Program-made: the position numbers and the translations under genes | The notes under the pieces: generated by a model | Database searches by the model: none | Seen by the model: only the letters and a program-made list of their open reading frames with translations | Told to the model about the DNA's origin: nothing | DNA from: Clytia hemisphaerica | Lineage: Eukaryota; Cnidaria; Hydrozoa; Leptothecata; Clytiidae | NCBI GenBank assembly: GCA_902728285.1 | Contig: CACVBU010000865.1 | Span: 2,554,842 to 2,618,841, forward strand | DNA length: 64,000 nucleotides | Direction of reading: 5' to 3' | Part shown: one piece after another, positions 1 to 9,932 of the stretch | Layout: every line of letters starts with the position of its first letter | Position numbering within the stretch: the first letter of the stretch is position 1

Positions 1-204
1 ATATCTCATTTACACTCCTTATTATGGTGGTCGAGGGAGGAGAGGCTTAAACCAGGCGTCATGAAATCATGCGTTAAAATGGGGGGTTGTTCTCTCGCCT
101 TGAAATGCTTTGACTAAGACCAATATCTTACTTTATATTTGCTCCTTACGCCAATATGCCTAAAGTAATTACTGCCTCACTCCGACTATATTCGGCGTAC
201 TATG

Positions 205-430
205 CACCCTTTCTAGCCTGGGCTATCAGTGAAAGTTAATATATCGTGACATGTTATGACAGAAAGTATGATTGATAAACTTGGTGGAGTTATCAAAACA
301 AATTTGTTGTCAAAGAGATTTAACTTTAAAAGTGAAAATACAGGCCATATATCAACAAGTCCCATGTTGCGTACACTCGTCTCAAGTTGGAGCAGTTGAC
401 GGTAAAAGTTAAATACAGTCGAGGATTATG
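205..430. repeat. Dispersed repeat, copy 1
   Basis: This stretch reappears in inverted orientation at about 59,440-59,625. The two share a long block around the words TTGATAAACTTGGTGGAGTT and ACAAATTTGTTGTCAAAGAG, followed by a weaker match through AAGTCCCATGTT. It is probably a piece of an uncharacterised transposon. The rest of 1-748 has no credible coding region; part of it should be the 3' untranslated end of the LINE that begins at 749 on the minus strand, but no clear 3' boundary is visible. Confidence 0.6.
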
Positions 431-748
431 CCCTAAATAAGAGATATACTCTATTTAAGAGAAGGTCTCTTTTAAGTAGGAGATTTCTTTCTCTTAATTA
501 GGAGACTATTCTTTCTTTGTTAATTTTTGGCCTTCTCATCATTTTGCGCAAGTTTTGAACTTCATAGTTCGACTCAGCACGTTTTTTTCTCCCTTCTAGC
601 AAAATTTGGTTGAGTTCTGCTTTTGTTTCGTGGACCTACTTACTTTTGGATACTTTTTGGATGTGTTTGAGCGTACCGCTCTGGCAAGAATCTTTTGATC
701 CACACCACACTCTTCATTCAATCCATAATTCCTGAAGGAAGAAATGGA

Positions 749-2727
749 TCAGCAGGGAGATTTCATGTCTAAAATTGAGTTTGAGTCAACTCTCCTGCAC
801 CCTGTATAACCACGGATTTGGGGTTCATCGGGAATTTTTTGCAAGTGTTTGTCAAGTGCATTTTTGAATTTGTCAACAGTTAAATTTTTCAAGTTTCTAA
901 TGCTCTTTGGCATTGCATTGAAAAGTTTTGCTCCTTGTATAGTCAGGGTACTGTCGCGTAATTTTGAATTGTTTGGACCGGCGTATTTGCTAAAACACAT
1001 TCGTCCTAATCTTGGATGGTCTTTAGATTTGAAGCAATCATTGATATTTGGCACAAGATTTTCCAATATTTTCCAGGTGTATATGATCCTGTAGCGTTCT
1101 CTCCTTCTTTGAAGTGAGTATATTCTAAGCTTCTTTAGACTTTCCCAATAATTTTGGTGTGTTCCTTTTATTTGTTTCAAGAATGATTTCTGGATCTCTT
1201 CAAGTCTTTGAATAAGACTAATAGTACTGGGGCTCCATAACGCTGAGCAATATTCCAGTATAGGGATCACAAGTGATTTATAGAGAGTGATCATGGTATG
1301 TGTAGAGCGGGAAGTGAAGGTGCGTAATATCCAAGAAATGATGTTTTTGGCTTTTTCAATTATTGATTCAATTTGATGTTTAAATAGACAATCATTGGAC
1401 ATAAGAACTCCCAGGTCTTTAACATATTCCTTTCCTTCAATTTTATCTCCTGATGGTGAGGTATAGTGAGATTCATTTTTGATTTCTGTATTTGAGCCAT
1501 AACGTAGCAATTCAAATTTTGCATCATTCAATTTCATATTGTTTGCGATTGTCCATTGATATAAAATCTGAAGGTCTTGTTGCAATATTTTTACATCTTC
1601 AGCATTCTTTATTGACTTGGTTGTGCGAGTGTCATCTGCAAAGGACTTGACGATAGATTGGATAACATTCTCATCTATGTCTCCAATGAGTATCAGGAAA
1701 ATCAGGGGTCCAAGTACACTTCCTTGTGGTACACCTGAGATAACTTCTTGGTTGTTTGATTTCACACCATTAACCACTACAGTTTGTTGCCTGTCTCTCA
1801 AAAAGGACTCTATCCAATTATAGATTTTACCAGTTATTCCTAGCCTTTTGAATTTCGACAGAACAATTGAATGATCCACTTTATCGAAAGCTTTAGAAAA
1901 GTCTAAGTAAACAAAATCTGCATTGGTCTCTTTGTCAAGTAAGTTTAATATAAGATCATGTTGTTCAACGAGCTGACTCAGACAAGATCTTCCACTTCTA
2001 AAGCCATGCTGATTTGGGTTGAAAAAGTTATTTTCGTCCATGTGTTTGACAATGTGTTTTCTGATGACTTTCTCAAAGATTTTTATAACGTGTGATGTTA
2101 AGGCGACTGGTCGGTAGTTTGCAGCCAGTGATTTGTTTCCTCCTTTGTAGATTGGGGTTATAGTTGATATTTTCAATTTGTTTGGAACAATTCCTTTTTC
2201 CAGACTGTTTTTCCATAGATGGCACAATGGGATGGTTAATTCTTCTTTACATTGTTTCAGGACTATTGCTGGGAAACCATCTGGACCAGCAGCTGAGGAT
2301 GGTGATAATTCGTCAATGGCTTTCATTATGTCATTTTCAGTGACTACCATTTCTGATATTTCAGTGGTTTGTGTGTTGAAAGCTTGATCGTCAGGTGACA
2401 TGGGTTCACTGAAGACTTTAGCATATTGATTTGAAAGGATGTCAGCCATTTCTTTATTCTTCATTGTAAGGTTCCCGTTTTTGTCTATTTAGTGGTCCAA
2501 TTTTAGTTCTCACTTTTGATTTCTTCTTGGCGTATGCAAAGAAATATTTAGAATTCTTTTTGATTGATTCAATAGCTTTATTTTCCGCAAACTTTTTTGA
2601 ATCTTGGAAGGATTTTTGCAATTTTTTTTCGATTTGCAGCAGCTCCTCTTTGATTTTTTTCTTTCGGGTTTGAGAATTTGTGAGTATAAGTTTTTTTGTG
2701 ATTTTTCTCCGTCTTTTGGTTAAGGAT
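749..2727 (-). pseudogene. LINE reverse transcriptase part of ORF2
   Basis: Encodes the target-primed reverse transcriptase of the LINE, which would copy element RNA at a nicked chromosomal site. The 571-residue open stretch (749-2464) shows the RT blocks in order: GPDGFPA near residue 60, DFSKAFDKVDH near 188, SGVPQGSVLGPL near 243 and the catalytic FADD at about 275-278. The C-terminal end GYTGCRRVDSN is typical of such ORF2 proteins. Upstream, one extra base in the T-run near 2486-2490 puts a stop before the GNLT-like sequence, so the open frame starts artificially at 2464. Upstream of that (2490-2727) the charged linker to the endonuclease can be followed in another frame. No RNase H domain is seen. 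Confidence 0.9.
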
Positions 2728-4302
2728 CCGGCAAGTACAAAACGCCTACTACCTACTACTTAATACTTACTACCTACTACTTACTACCTACTGTAAAATA
2801 GCTCAAAACTGCTCGAAATTACCTTTAAAATATTCAGCATGTTAAAATTAGCAAAATCTGAAACTTTGGTGGTAAAAAAGTTAAAACTTCTTCTTTTATC
2901 GTACTTTGAAGACTTCAAAATATTTTCTCTCTTTTAATTTGTTTATGACTTTTTCCAGCGCTTTTTCTATAAAGTTTACAGACGCACTTCTTCGTAGAAG
3001 AGAAAAATATTTCCTTCGCACACTTACTTATTCATGTCAGTTTTATTTATAAGAATCGATCAATCTAAAAAGTTAAAATACTTTAAGTACATGTTTTTTT
3101 TATAAGCAAGTGTATGCCCCTTGGTCAGGCTCGAGTATGCTTAAGCTTTCAAAGCATCCAGACATAGAATATGCTTTTTATATGCTTAAGAATTATTATG
3201 CTTTTGATTCACCCAACCAAATTTTTTAATAAAATCTTTAAAATTTTGTTAATATTCGATTCAAAAAGCATTTAAATTTTTGAGCAGTGGAATGTGGCTA
3301 GCCGTGAAATGTCTTTTTTTACTTGACCACTTGCAAACCTTTTTGAATAGAAAGAGATTGACTACTTGAAAAATATTTCAGGCTAGCGTATATGCTTATG
3401 TTATGCTTAGGAAATCTGCAAATCTGAGCCTTCATATGCTTATAAGCGTTATGCTTATAAAAAAAAACATGTAATTAGAGCCCTATGTTTCACTGGGTAC
3501 TTGCTGAAAATCCTTTGACATTTATTGACAAAATGACCCTTTTGAACCAAACTATTGACAGGGTCGTAAAATATGACCTTTGTAGACTTCATTTTATGTA
3601 GCAAAAATTCTTATTGTGCTCAATAAGATGCTTTCAGTATCGCAAGGTAGAAATTTTCAGTAGGAAAATACTACAAAGAGCTGTTTTAGAGGTGTCAATT
3701 TGACCATGTCAAAGTATTGACGAAATGAAATTTTTGATAAAAATATTGACACATTTATTGAATATTAAAAGCTTCGCAAACCAATTCCAAGAAATATTTT
3801 GGCACCATTTGATATGATGCAGATCATACAATAGGATAGAGATAGATTGACCCCCTATTTATATTACAGAGCCTTTTTTTAGACATTTACGTGTATTCTT
3901 ATCCTCTTATAATAAGAGTTATAAGAGGGAGTATGTTTAGGAAAAAGGAAAGTTCTTATAATAAGAGTCATAAGAGAGAGTAGATTTAGGAAAAAGAAAA
4001 AATCAAGATAATGGCCTTTTGTTTTATACTTCAGTATACTTATATGAGGCGAAGAGAATATTTACTCACTACGTAAATATGCTAAATATTCTTTTAGATA
4101 GCATTTTTTTTCAAGTAAATATAAAGCAAAGACTTGTGTGTTAACATTCAGATATTACAAAACCAATTCTTTTAGAATAGAGATTTTGAACAAGCGAAGG
4201 AGAGTTCTGGTCTGTAAAGTATACAAACTGAGTAGGTAGTAAGTAGTAAGTAGTAGGTAGTAAGTATTAAGTAGTAGGTAGTAGGCGTTTTGTACTTGCC
4301 GG
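2728..4302. mobile_element. hAT-like non-autonomous element with long TIRs
   Basis: The left end begins CCGGCAAGTACAAAACGCC and the right end is its inverse, ending GTTTTGTACTTGCCGG. The TIRs continue about 65 bp through repeats of CTACTACCTACTACTTA. TTAAGGAT flanks the insertion on both sides (2720-2727 and 4303-4310), an 8-bp target duplication as made by hAT elements. Because the neighbouring bases also match, a 10-bp duplication (GTTAAGGATC) with a shorter TIR is equally consistent. No transposase frame is present. It interrupts LINE ORF2, so it is younger than the LINE, and it hosts a smaller element at 3090-3471. Confidence 0.8.
3090..3471. mobile_element. Nested MITE with TA target site
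   Basis: The ends are CATGTTTTTTTTATAAGC on the left and its near-perfect inverse GCTTATAAAAAAAAACATG on the right, each flanked by TA (3088-3089 and 3472-3473). The 382-bp body is rich in variants of TATGCTTAAGC and has no open frame of note. TA flanks suggest mobilisation by a Tc1/mariner-type transposase. The outermost ACATGT is palindromic, so the exact edge could shift by one or two bases. It sits inside the hAT-like element, making a three-level nest with the LINE. Confidence 0.6.
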
Positions 4303-4311
4303 TTAAGGATC

Positions 4312-5513
4312 TACGATACCTTTCAACTTTTGATCTCCTTTTGCCTTCTATTGGTGTTCTGGTTGGTACATTATCTTTACAGATTTTGAAACACAGGGCA
4401 TTTATGGTTTCCAATAATTCGTTTGGGTCGTCACTAAGTGTTTCCTTCCACCTGATATGACGCATGGTCTCTTTTATATTTTCCCAGTCTATTTCATCAG
4501 CAAAGAAGTTCAGGGTGCTAAAACCTGTACGAGGTTCTGGCTGCTCATCTTCATCTGATACAGTGTTAACATTAAGACAGGTTGATACCAGGACAATTTT
4601 GTGGTGTGAGGTACTTTGAAGGACAGGAACTGTTGAGCAGTTATGGATAATGTTTTCATTGTTTGTGAAAACAAGATCAAGTATGTTTCCATCTTTATGT
4701 GTGGGAGTTTTCACGTATTGAGAGATGAAATAATCATTGCAGAATTGATTCAATGAGTTTAGGATGATTCTTTCATCCAAAGGACAACCAGGTTTAGGTG
4801 AGCCATCTGGCCAGGTAGCTTTAGGTAGGTTGAAATCACCACCAAAAATGATGTTTGGGGTGGCTCCTAGCTCTGATATTGCTGTTTTTACTCCATTGAG
4901 TGGGGTGATAAAATCATTGGATGTCGATGGATTTCCATTGCTATTATCGTCTGGTTGGCGGTAAGCTACCAACAAAGCCATGTTTTCGGCTTTCGAGTAA
5001 ATACAAAGGAGTTGTACAGTTTTAGAGGAGTAAGAATAGAGTTCTTCAAATGTTGCACCAATGTCTTCTGTTACGTAAAAACACACTCCACCTGTGTATC
5101 TCCCTCTGTTTCTTTTCTTTCTTGAAGAATCACATCGGAATAGGGTAAGATTTTCAATCTTAAGTTCTGCTTCCATATGGCCCTTATGAAGCCATGTTTC
5201 AGACAGTCCAAGAAACAGTAAATTTTTATTGCATATATTATTTTTTATAAAAGGGACTTTGCTCTGAACAGTTTGGGGGCAAAAGTCCTTGAACATTAAA
5301 GAATGCAAAATTGTTTATTGACACTGGATTGGATTTGAATTGGTTTTGATGTGGTAGATTTTGTAGATGTCTTGGTATTGGTATGGGTTGAATTGGATAT
5401 TGTGTTGGAAATGAGGTTGGTAGAGGTGATTGGTACGTCTGTTGAATGTGTTGTATTTGATTCTGCATTGAGTCCATCTTCTGATTCAATGTCTCCAGAA
5501 TTTCTTCCCTCAA
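4312..5513 (-). pseudogene. LINE endonuclease part of ORF2
   Basis: Encodes the AP-type endonuclease that nicks the target for LINE integration. Family motifs are visible in the 5308-4312 frame: LGLSETWLH, FGGDFNLPKATW and TSHHKIVLVS, carrying the expected Glu, Asp and Ser-His residues. The N-terminal block FNVQGLLPP lies in a different frame (5513-5238), so a one-base shift near 5265 splits the domain. That upstream frame starts with a probable coiled coil (REEILETLNQKMDSMQNQIQ). At its far end the frame runs into the hAT-like insertion and gains a foreign tail before stopping at 4172. Confidence 0.85.
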
Positions 5514-5546
5514 ACAGACGAACTACCTCTAAAAAAAGAGGCAGGT

Positions 5547-6623
5547 TCAGCAAGTTTTTTTTGGCATTTCGTCATTATTCATTAGAAGTTCATGGCCATG
5601 TGTCATATTATTCTTTATGCCTTGTGGTAGTCTTTTGGTTCCTTTAACATGGGCAAATCGGCAGTTTTCAGAGAAGCATTCACCTTTTTTGATTGAATCA
5701 AAACACATTTTTGGGTGAAAGTCTTTACATTTCTTTCCCCTGGTGCATCCTCTTTTGTTGTTTGTACCATGTAAGGTAAATTTTCTGCACATCCTCGGAT
5801 GTAAGAATTTGCAGTCTTTTCCTTTTAAGCCATGCTTACAGTTTCCAGTTTTATAAAAGCGACAGATCGTTTTTCTCTTTCCTTTGTCATCAGTTTGATC
5901 AGAAAGATTATTAATTGCCAAATGATCATCTTCTTTCTCTACTTGATGTGTTAGTGTCAGATCGTTATTATTTTGATTTGGTGTTGTGTCTTTTTGTCTT
6001 GTATCATCTTCTTGTATTGTCGGTGTTGTTTTGACATGCTTTTGTTTCCTCTTGTTATCTCCTTCATTATCGTTGGGAATTGTTTTTGGTTGGCAAGCAT
6101 GACAAACATAAAACAATCCAGGAAGGCTTAATGGGTTATAAAGACTCTTAAAAGTGTCAGCATCTATTGTGTCGGAAATATCAGTATTGTAATATGGAGA
6201 GATTGCTGCAAGGCTTAGCCAACATTGTTTGTGTACACCTTGTCCACATACTGAACATTCAAGTATTGGATCTTCTTCTAAACTGATTCTGTATCTTTTA
6301 TCGCAGATCGAGCAGTCATCTGGTAGTAGATTTTGAATTTTGCACACAATAAGATGAGATAAAGGGGGCTCTTTGTTTTTATTGTTAAAATTTGGCACTT
6401 TCAGAAAATTTGCAGTTGCTTTCAGGGTATCATGACGTTCTTTAAAAATATCGTTCTCAATGTCTTGTACACTTTTGCCATACTTATATTTTCGCAAACA
6501 GAATTTAACTGGATCAGATGAGGTATTTAAACATAGTTCAGCAATTAAGTTTTCAATTTCTAATTCTTTTGTGTTTTCTGGCGGGGGTTGATCCTCCTCC
6601 TGAGGAGGATTGCTCAAATCCAT
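5547..6623 (-). CDS. LINE ORF1: PHD-like and CCCH zinc-finger protein
   Basis: A 358-residue frame that would be the RNA-binding partner of the LINE ORF2 product. After an acidic N-terminus there is a Cys/His cluster at about 105-180 (CSICDKRY, CSVCGQGVHKQCW, YVCHACQ) resembling a PHD/treble-clef finger. A charged, low-complexity stretch follows, then three CCCH fingers near the C-terminus (CRFYKTGNCKHG, CRKFTLHG, CFDSIKKGECF). The frame ends at TGC-TGA just after a run of eight A on the minus strand; a coiled-coil continuation lies in the shifted frame, so slippage or a frameshift may have shortened the protein. The Met at 6623 is the first in frame and precedes an acidic start typical of these ORFs. 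Confidence 0.8.
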   Translation of the reverse strand: MDLSNPPQEEDQPPPENTKELEIENLIAELCLNTSSDPVKFCLRKYKYGKSVQDIENDIFKERHDTLKATANFLKVPNFNNKNKEPPLSHLIVCKIQNLLPDDCSICDKRYRISLEEDPILECSVCGQGVHKQCWLSLAAISPYYNTDISDTIDADTFKSLYNPLSLPGLFYVCHACQPKTIPNDNEGDNKRKQKHVKTTPTIQEDDTRQKDTTPNQNNNDLTLTHQVEKEDDHLAINNLSDQTDDKGKRKTICRFYKTGNCKHGLKGKDCKFLHPRMCRKFTLHGTNNKRGCTRGKKCKDFHPKMCFDSIKKGECFSENCRFAHVKGTKRLPQGIKNNMTHGHELLMNNDEMPKKTC

Positions 6624-6660
6624 GGTTCTGAGTGCAGGAGAGTATAAAGCAAAAGTTTAT

Positions 6661-8203
6661 TAAGAAAAGTACTTCCTTTATATGTTATGGAGCAATTTGA
6701 GAGAGATTCATGATTATAACAAGTCGTGTATTGATGTGGTGTATTGTTGGGATTGTACAGAAAAGTAAAGCCACTTAGCTGAAGGCTGCACTGGGATGAG
6801 TGCAGCCGGGTATTGAAGCGTCAAAGTTGATTCTGTAGTTGTACACCCACGACTTCGGATTATGTGATTGATTTGAATGGATCATCCAGCCCACAACACA
6901 AGTTCAGTTTTGTTAATATTTTTTGTTTGTATTTGTATTACTTAGACTCAAATTTGGAGTTATGGTGTTTCTTTTTATTATAGAACTTATTCACTAATTC
7001 TTAATGGAGTGAATTTTTTTATCTGTCAGATGAATATCATCAAATCAAACTGAAGTATACTGAAGTAATTAATTATTATGAATATTGGAAAATGCGGGAC
7101 ACACAGGTCAGGGGCACAAGTGTTACGCGTAAGCCAAATCTATCGCGTATTACGAACAACCTCTAAATTGCCGATTACAGGAGAAAAAAAATCGACATTC
7201 AAAATGGCGGCCAAGCCCAACGCTGATAACTATCAAAAATCTTCGTTTTTCAATCAGCTATTGCAGCTCAATAAATCAATGAAATAATTTGAAATGAAAA
7301 TTAAACAAACCTTTCATGAATCCAAATAAATTAAAGTATTCATCTAAAGTGAAGATTACATTTCAAAATAAAACGATTTCCAAACCAACCTAAAGTCAGT
7401 GTCTGCCAACTAAAAATTTCAAAAATGATCTGTATTACAAATACTTCCAAATGGATCCATAAGTTAAGAAAATAAAATTATCATCTAACACAGGGGTTTT
7501 GTTTTTAAAAACAAACTTCAAAATAAAATTGTTAATGAACTTGTTACTTAAAATATCACTTACTGTACTTACATAATTTATTTATGATATAATAACACCC
7601 CTTTCTTAAATAAATGGCCTCTTAAAGTCTTTTATGTTTGCCGCAAGAAGGGAGAAAAATTTAATTTGACCACCAGTTTTTTCTCTCTTTTTCTAACTAT
7701 TTCCCGCGTGTTAATGTAGACACAACTTTAATCCGGGGAAATAAAGCGTTTTTATTGGTCTTTCCCCTCATCTCCGCACCAGAAAATCAGTGGGAAAATA
7801 TAATGCGGGCCNCGATTTGATAAACTTTGGGCCAATCGGGTGCTTTCATTTCAAATATTACATCATCTTTTTACTCTTCGGAATAGGACCTTTCTTCCCC
7901 TCAATGATGTAATGTTATGATCACGGTGTGAGTCAGCACTTTTCAAATAAAAACAACTGATTCAAGATGGCAGACGGAAAAACACTGATTTTGGAGAAAA
8001 GTGAACAATGTTTGAAAAGCCCTTGTGACCAGTAGAATTGTTTTTGGATGCTAATTTTTGGTATATGGCTTCATGAGTAAGTATATATTGATAAAATAGT
8101 AAAGAAAGATTTTATAATTAACTTTCCCCCACTTTTTTTTGCATAGAAAGTGAAAAATGCCAAAAAAGTGACATTGTCGAAAAATGAGGAAGAAAGAGCA
8201 TTG
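6661..8203. other. No gene seen; one ambiguous base
   Basis: AT-rich sequence in which I recognise no gene. The first part probably contains the 5' untranslated region of the LINE. Short open frames, for example at 7078-7287, have no similarity I recognise. One undetermined base (n) stands at 7812, so the assembly is imperfect here. Confidence 0.5.
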
Positions 8204-8683
8204 CCAGACGATCTCAATCGAACAGAATCGACGATCGAACCAGTCGAACCAAATCGAACGCAATCGACCGATTGAAATTCGATTGTCGAACGTAATCGAA
8301 TCTCAATCGAACATCAAAATTCTGGGTAATATTCGATTGGTTCGATTGTTGTTCGACTGGTTTGATCGTCGATTCCGTTCGATTGAGATCGTCTGGCTTT
8401 ATTCTTGCAGCTTCCCAACATCCAAGCTCTCAAACATCACAAGTCGAATGAAATTACTTTCGATTTCCCGTAGAAATTATGCGATGAACAATCCGGGGGT
8501 CAATGAATCGACGATCGAACGCAATCGAACATCAATCGAACGCAATCGAATATCGATCGAATCTGAAAATTGCGGTAATATTCGATTGAGATTCGATTGC
8601 GTTCGACAATCGAATTTCAATCGGTCGATTGCGTTCGATTTGGTTCGACTGGTTCGATCGTCGATTCCGTTCGATTGGTCTGG
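8204..8683. mobile_element. Foldback element with TCGAAC-type TIRs
   Basis: The left arm (8204-8315) begins CCAGACGATCTCAATCGAAC and is built from variants of ATCGAACxxAATCGAAC. Its inverse ends the element at 8683, and a second inverted copy of the outer arm lies at about 8330-8398, so the DNA can form alternative hairpins. The flanks GCATTG (8198-8203) and GCATCA (8684-8689) are a plausible diverged 6-bp target duplication. The end sequence and 6-bp flank match the better preserved element at 9933-11522, so they are one family. The 172-residue open frame here is a by-product of the repeats. Confidence 0.65.
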
Positions 8684-8933
8684 GCATCATTGGTGTATGT
8701 AAAGCTACCATTAACGTAGTGGTCTAAAGAAACGACTATTCTTTTTTAGAATCAACCTTACAATCTAGTTTTTATATTTATAAAAACTAGATTGCTGACG
8801 TGTGAAAAGGAATGTCGGCGTGAATGATCCTTTTGTTTCGATAATAACATCAAAGCGGGAACTAATTTTCTTCTCGTTTCTTTCATTCCTTTTTCTTTCT
8901 CATAAGTTCAAGCTTTCCCTCAGTCTCTTCCAA

Positions 8934-9006
8934 GCGTGATTAGTTCAAATGGTTAGACGGTTGTCTCAGAAGCATGGGTTTCCGAGTTCGATCCCTCTGG
9001 GTGTCA
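8934..9006 (+). mobile_element. tRNA-derived SINE head, left arm
   Basis: The sequence has the internal promoter layout of a tRNA: an A-box-like TTAGTTCAAATGGTTAGA and, about 35 nt on, the B-box GAGTTCGATCCC. It is preceded by a pyrimidine-rich tract. Base changes in the D-arm compared with the right-arm copy suggest decay. It is a tRNA-derived SINE head, not a functional tRNA. Confidence 0.6.
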
Positions 9007-9594
9007 AATTTTTCAACTCTTCAAATTTCTTATTTTAATTCTCTTTCTATTAAAATGAAGGTCAATCAAACAGGTAACTAGCATATATTACCTCCGCTCT
9101 CTGTGTAAGGTTTAGATAAGCTATGATAGCATCACTTAATAAGAACTTTTTTAAGTTTTTTTTTTCTTCAATCTTTTTTTACCACAAGCGATTATTCAAG
9201 CCTGAGATATAGAAGAACGGGTATAGGCGTTTGCGCCTGCGTTTGGTGACTGACAGTTTCAGTTTCAGTTTCACTACTTTCACTTTCAGCCAGCGAGTGA
9301 GCGAGCATGATAATTGATTTCCGGGTCAAAATGTTTGACTCTTGATCCAATCGTTTGCTTATCTTTCTTGCGTGGTCGTCATTTGAATTTCAGTATTCAG
9401 TGCTTATAAAATACGGTTGTTATAAGGGTATCAAATTCCTCACTAAGAGGGAACAGATCATAGATTCGAATTGAACGCGTAATTACTAATAGCAATTAAC
9501 ATTACATAACGCGTCGATATCTCTTCACTCCCATGAAATGTGATTCAAAATTAAAGTGATGAGCACGAAAACAAAATCAAGAATTGGAAAATTT

Positions 9595-9669
9595 GACACC
9601 CAGAGGGATCGAACTCGGAAACCCATGCTTCTGAGACAAACGCTCTAACCATTTGAGCTAACCGCACTT
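9595..9669 (-). mobile_element. tRNA-derived SINE head, right arm
   Basis: This is the inverted partner of the copy at 8934-9006 and is closer to a real tRNA: A-box TTAGCTCAAATGGTTAGAGC and B-box GAGTTCGATCCC read on the minus strand. The putative anticodon loop CTCAGAA would place CAG as anticodon, but the anticodon stem pairs poorly, so I do not call a tRNA gene. Pol III transcription of the arm is possible. Confidence 0.6.
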
Positions 9670-9932
9670 GGGAGAGACTGAGGGAAAGCTTGAAGTTATG
9701 AGAAAGAAAAAGGAAAGAAAGAAACGAGAAGAAAATTAGCTCCCACTTTGATGTTATTATCGAAACAAAAGGATCATTCACGCCGACATTCCTTTTCACA
9801 CGTCAGCAATCTAGTTTTTATAAATATAAAAACTAGATTGTAAGGTTGATTCTAAAAAAGAATAGTCGTTTCTTTAGACCACTACGTTCATTTAAGTTAG
9901 AATACTTTATGTGAACTTGTACCCAACCTAAA

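Larger units (their letters stand above)
749..6660 (-). mobile_element. Decayed LINE (CR1/Jockey-type), interrupted
   Basis: A non-LTR retrotransposon read on the minus strand. In transcript order it has ORF1 (6623-5547), an apurinic-type endonuclease (about 5308-4312) and a reverse transcriptase (2728-749). The endonuclease and RT halves are separated by a 1,575-bp DNA transposon at 2728-4302 with a target duplication. Coding is further broken by frame changes near 5555 (after a run of eight A on the minus strand), 5515, 5265 and 2488. It is therefore a dead copy. The clade is inferred from the ORF1 with PHD-like and CCCH fingers and the FADD RT motif; an exact family needs a repeat library. 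The 5' and 3' ends are approximate. Confidence 0.85.
8714..9889. repeat. Large inverted repeat carrying a SINE in each arm
   Basis: The left arm (8714 to about 9030) is repeated inverted at about 9570-9889. Matching blocks run outward to inward: AACGTAGTGGTCTAAAGAAA, a hairpin at 8761-8794 and 9807-9840, a pyrimidine-rich tract and a tRNA-like segment. The hairpin has two perfect 16-bp arms around 2 nt. The arms are separated by about 540 bp without recognised genes. It looks like a foldback transposon or two head-to-head copies of one SINE-bearing element. Confidence 0.8.

Noticed and set aside
8184-8702. 172-aa frame rich in Ser, Arg, Ile and Asn
   Set aside because: It follows the TCGAAC-type inverted repeats of a foldback element and mirrors their periodicity.
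9595-9669. Functional tRNA gene
   Set aside because: A and B boxes are present, but the anticodon and acceptor stems pair poorly, and it is repeated within an inverted repeat; a SINE head is the better reading.
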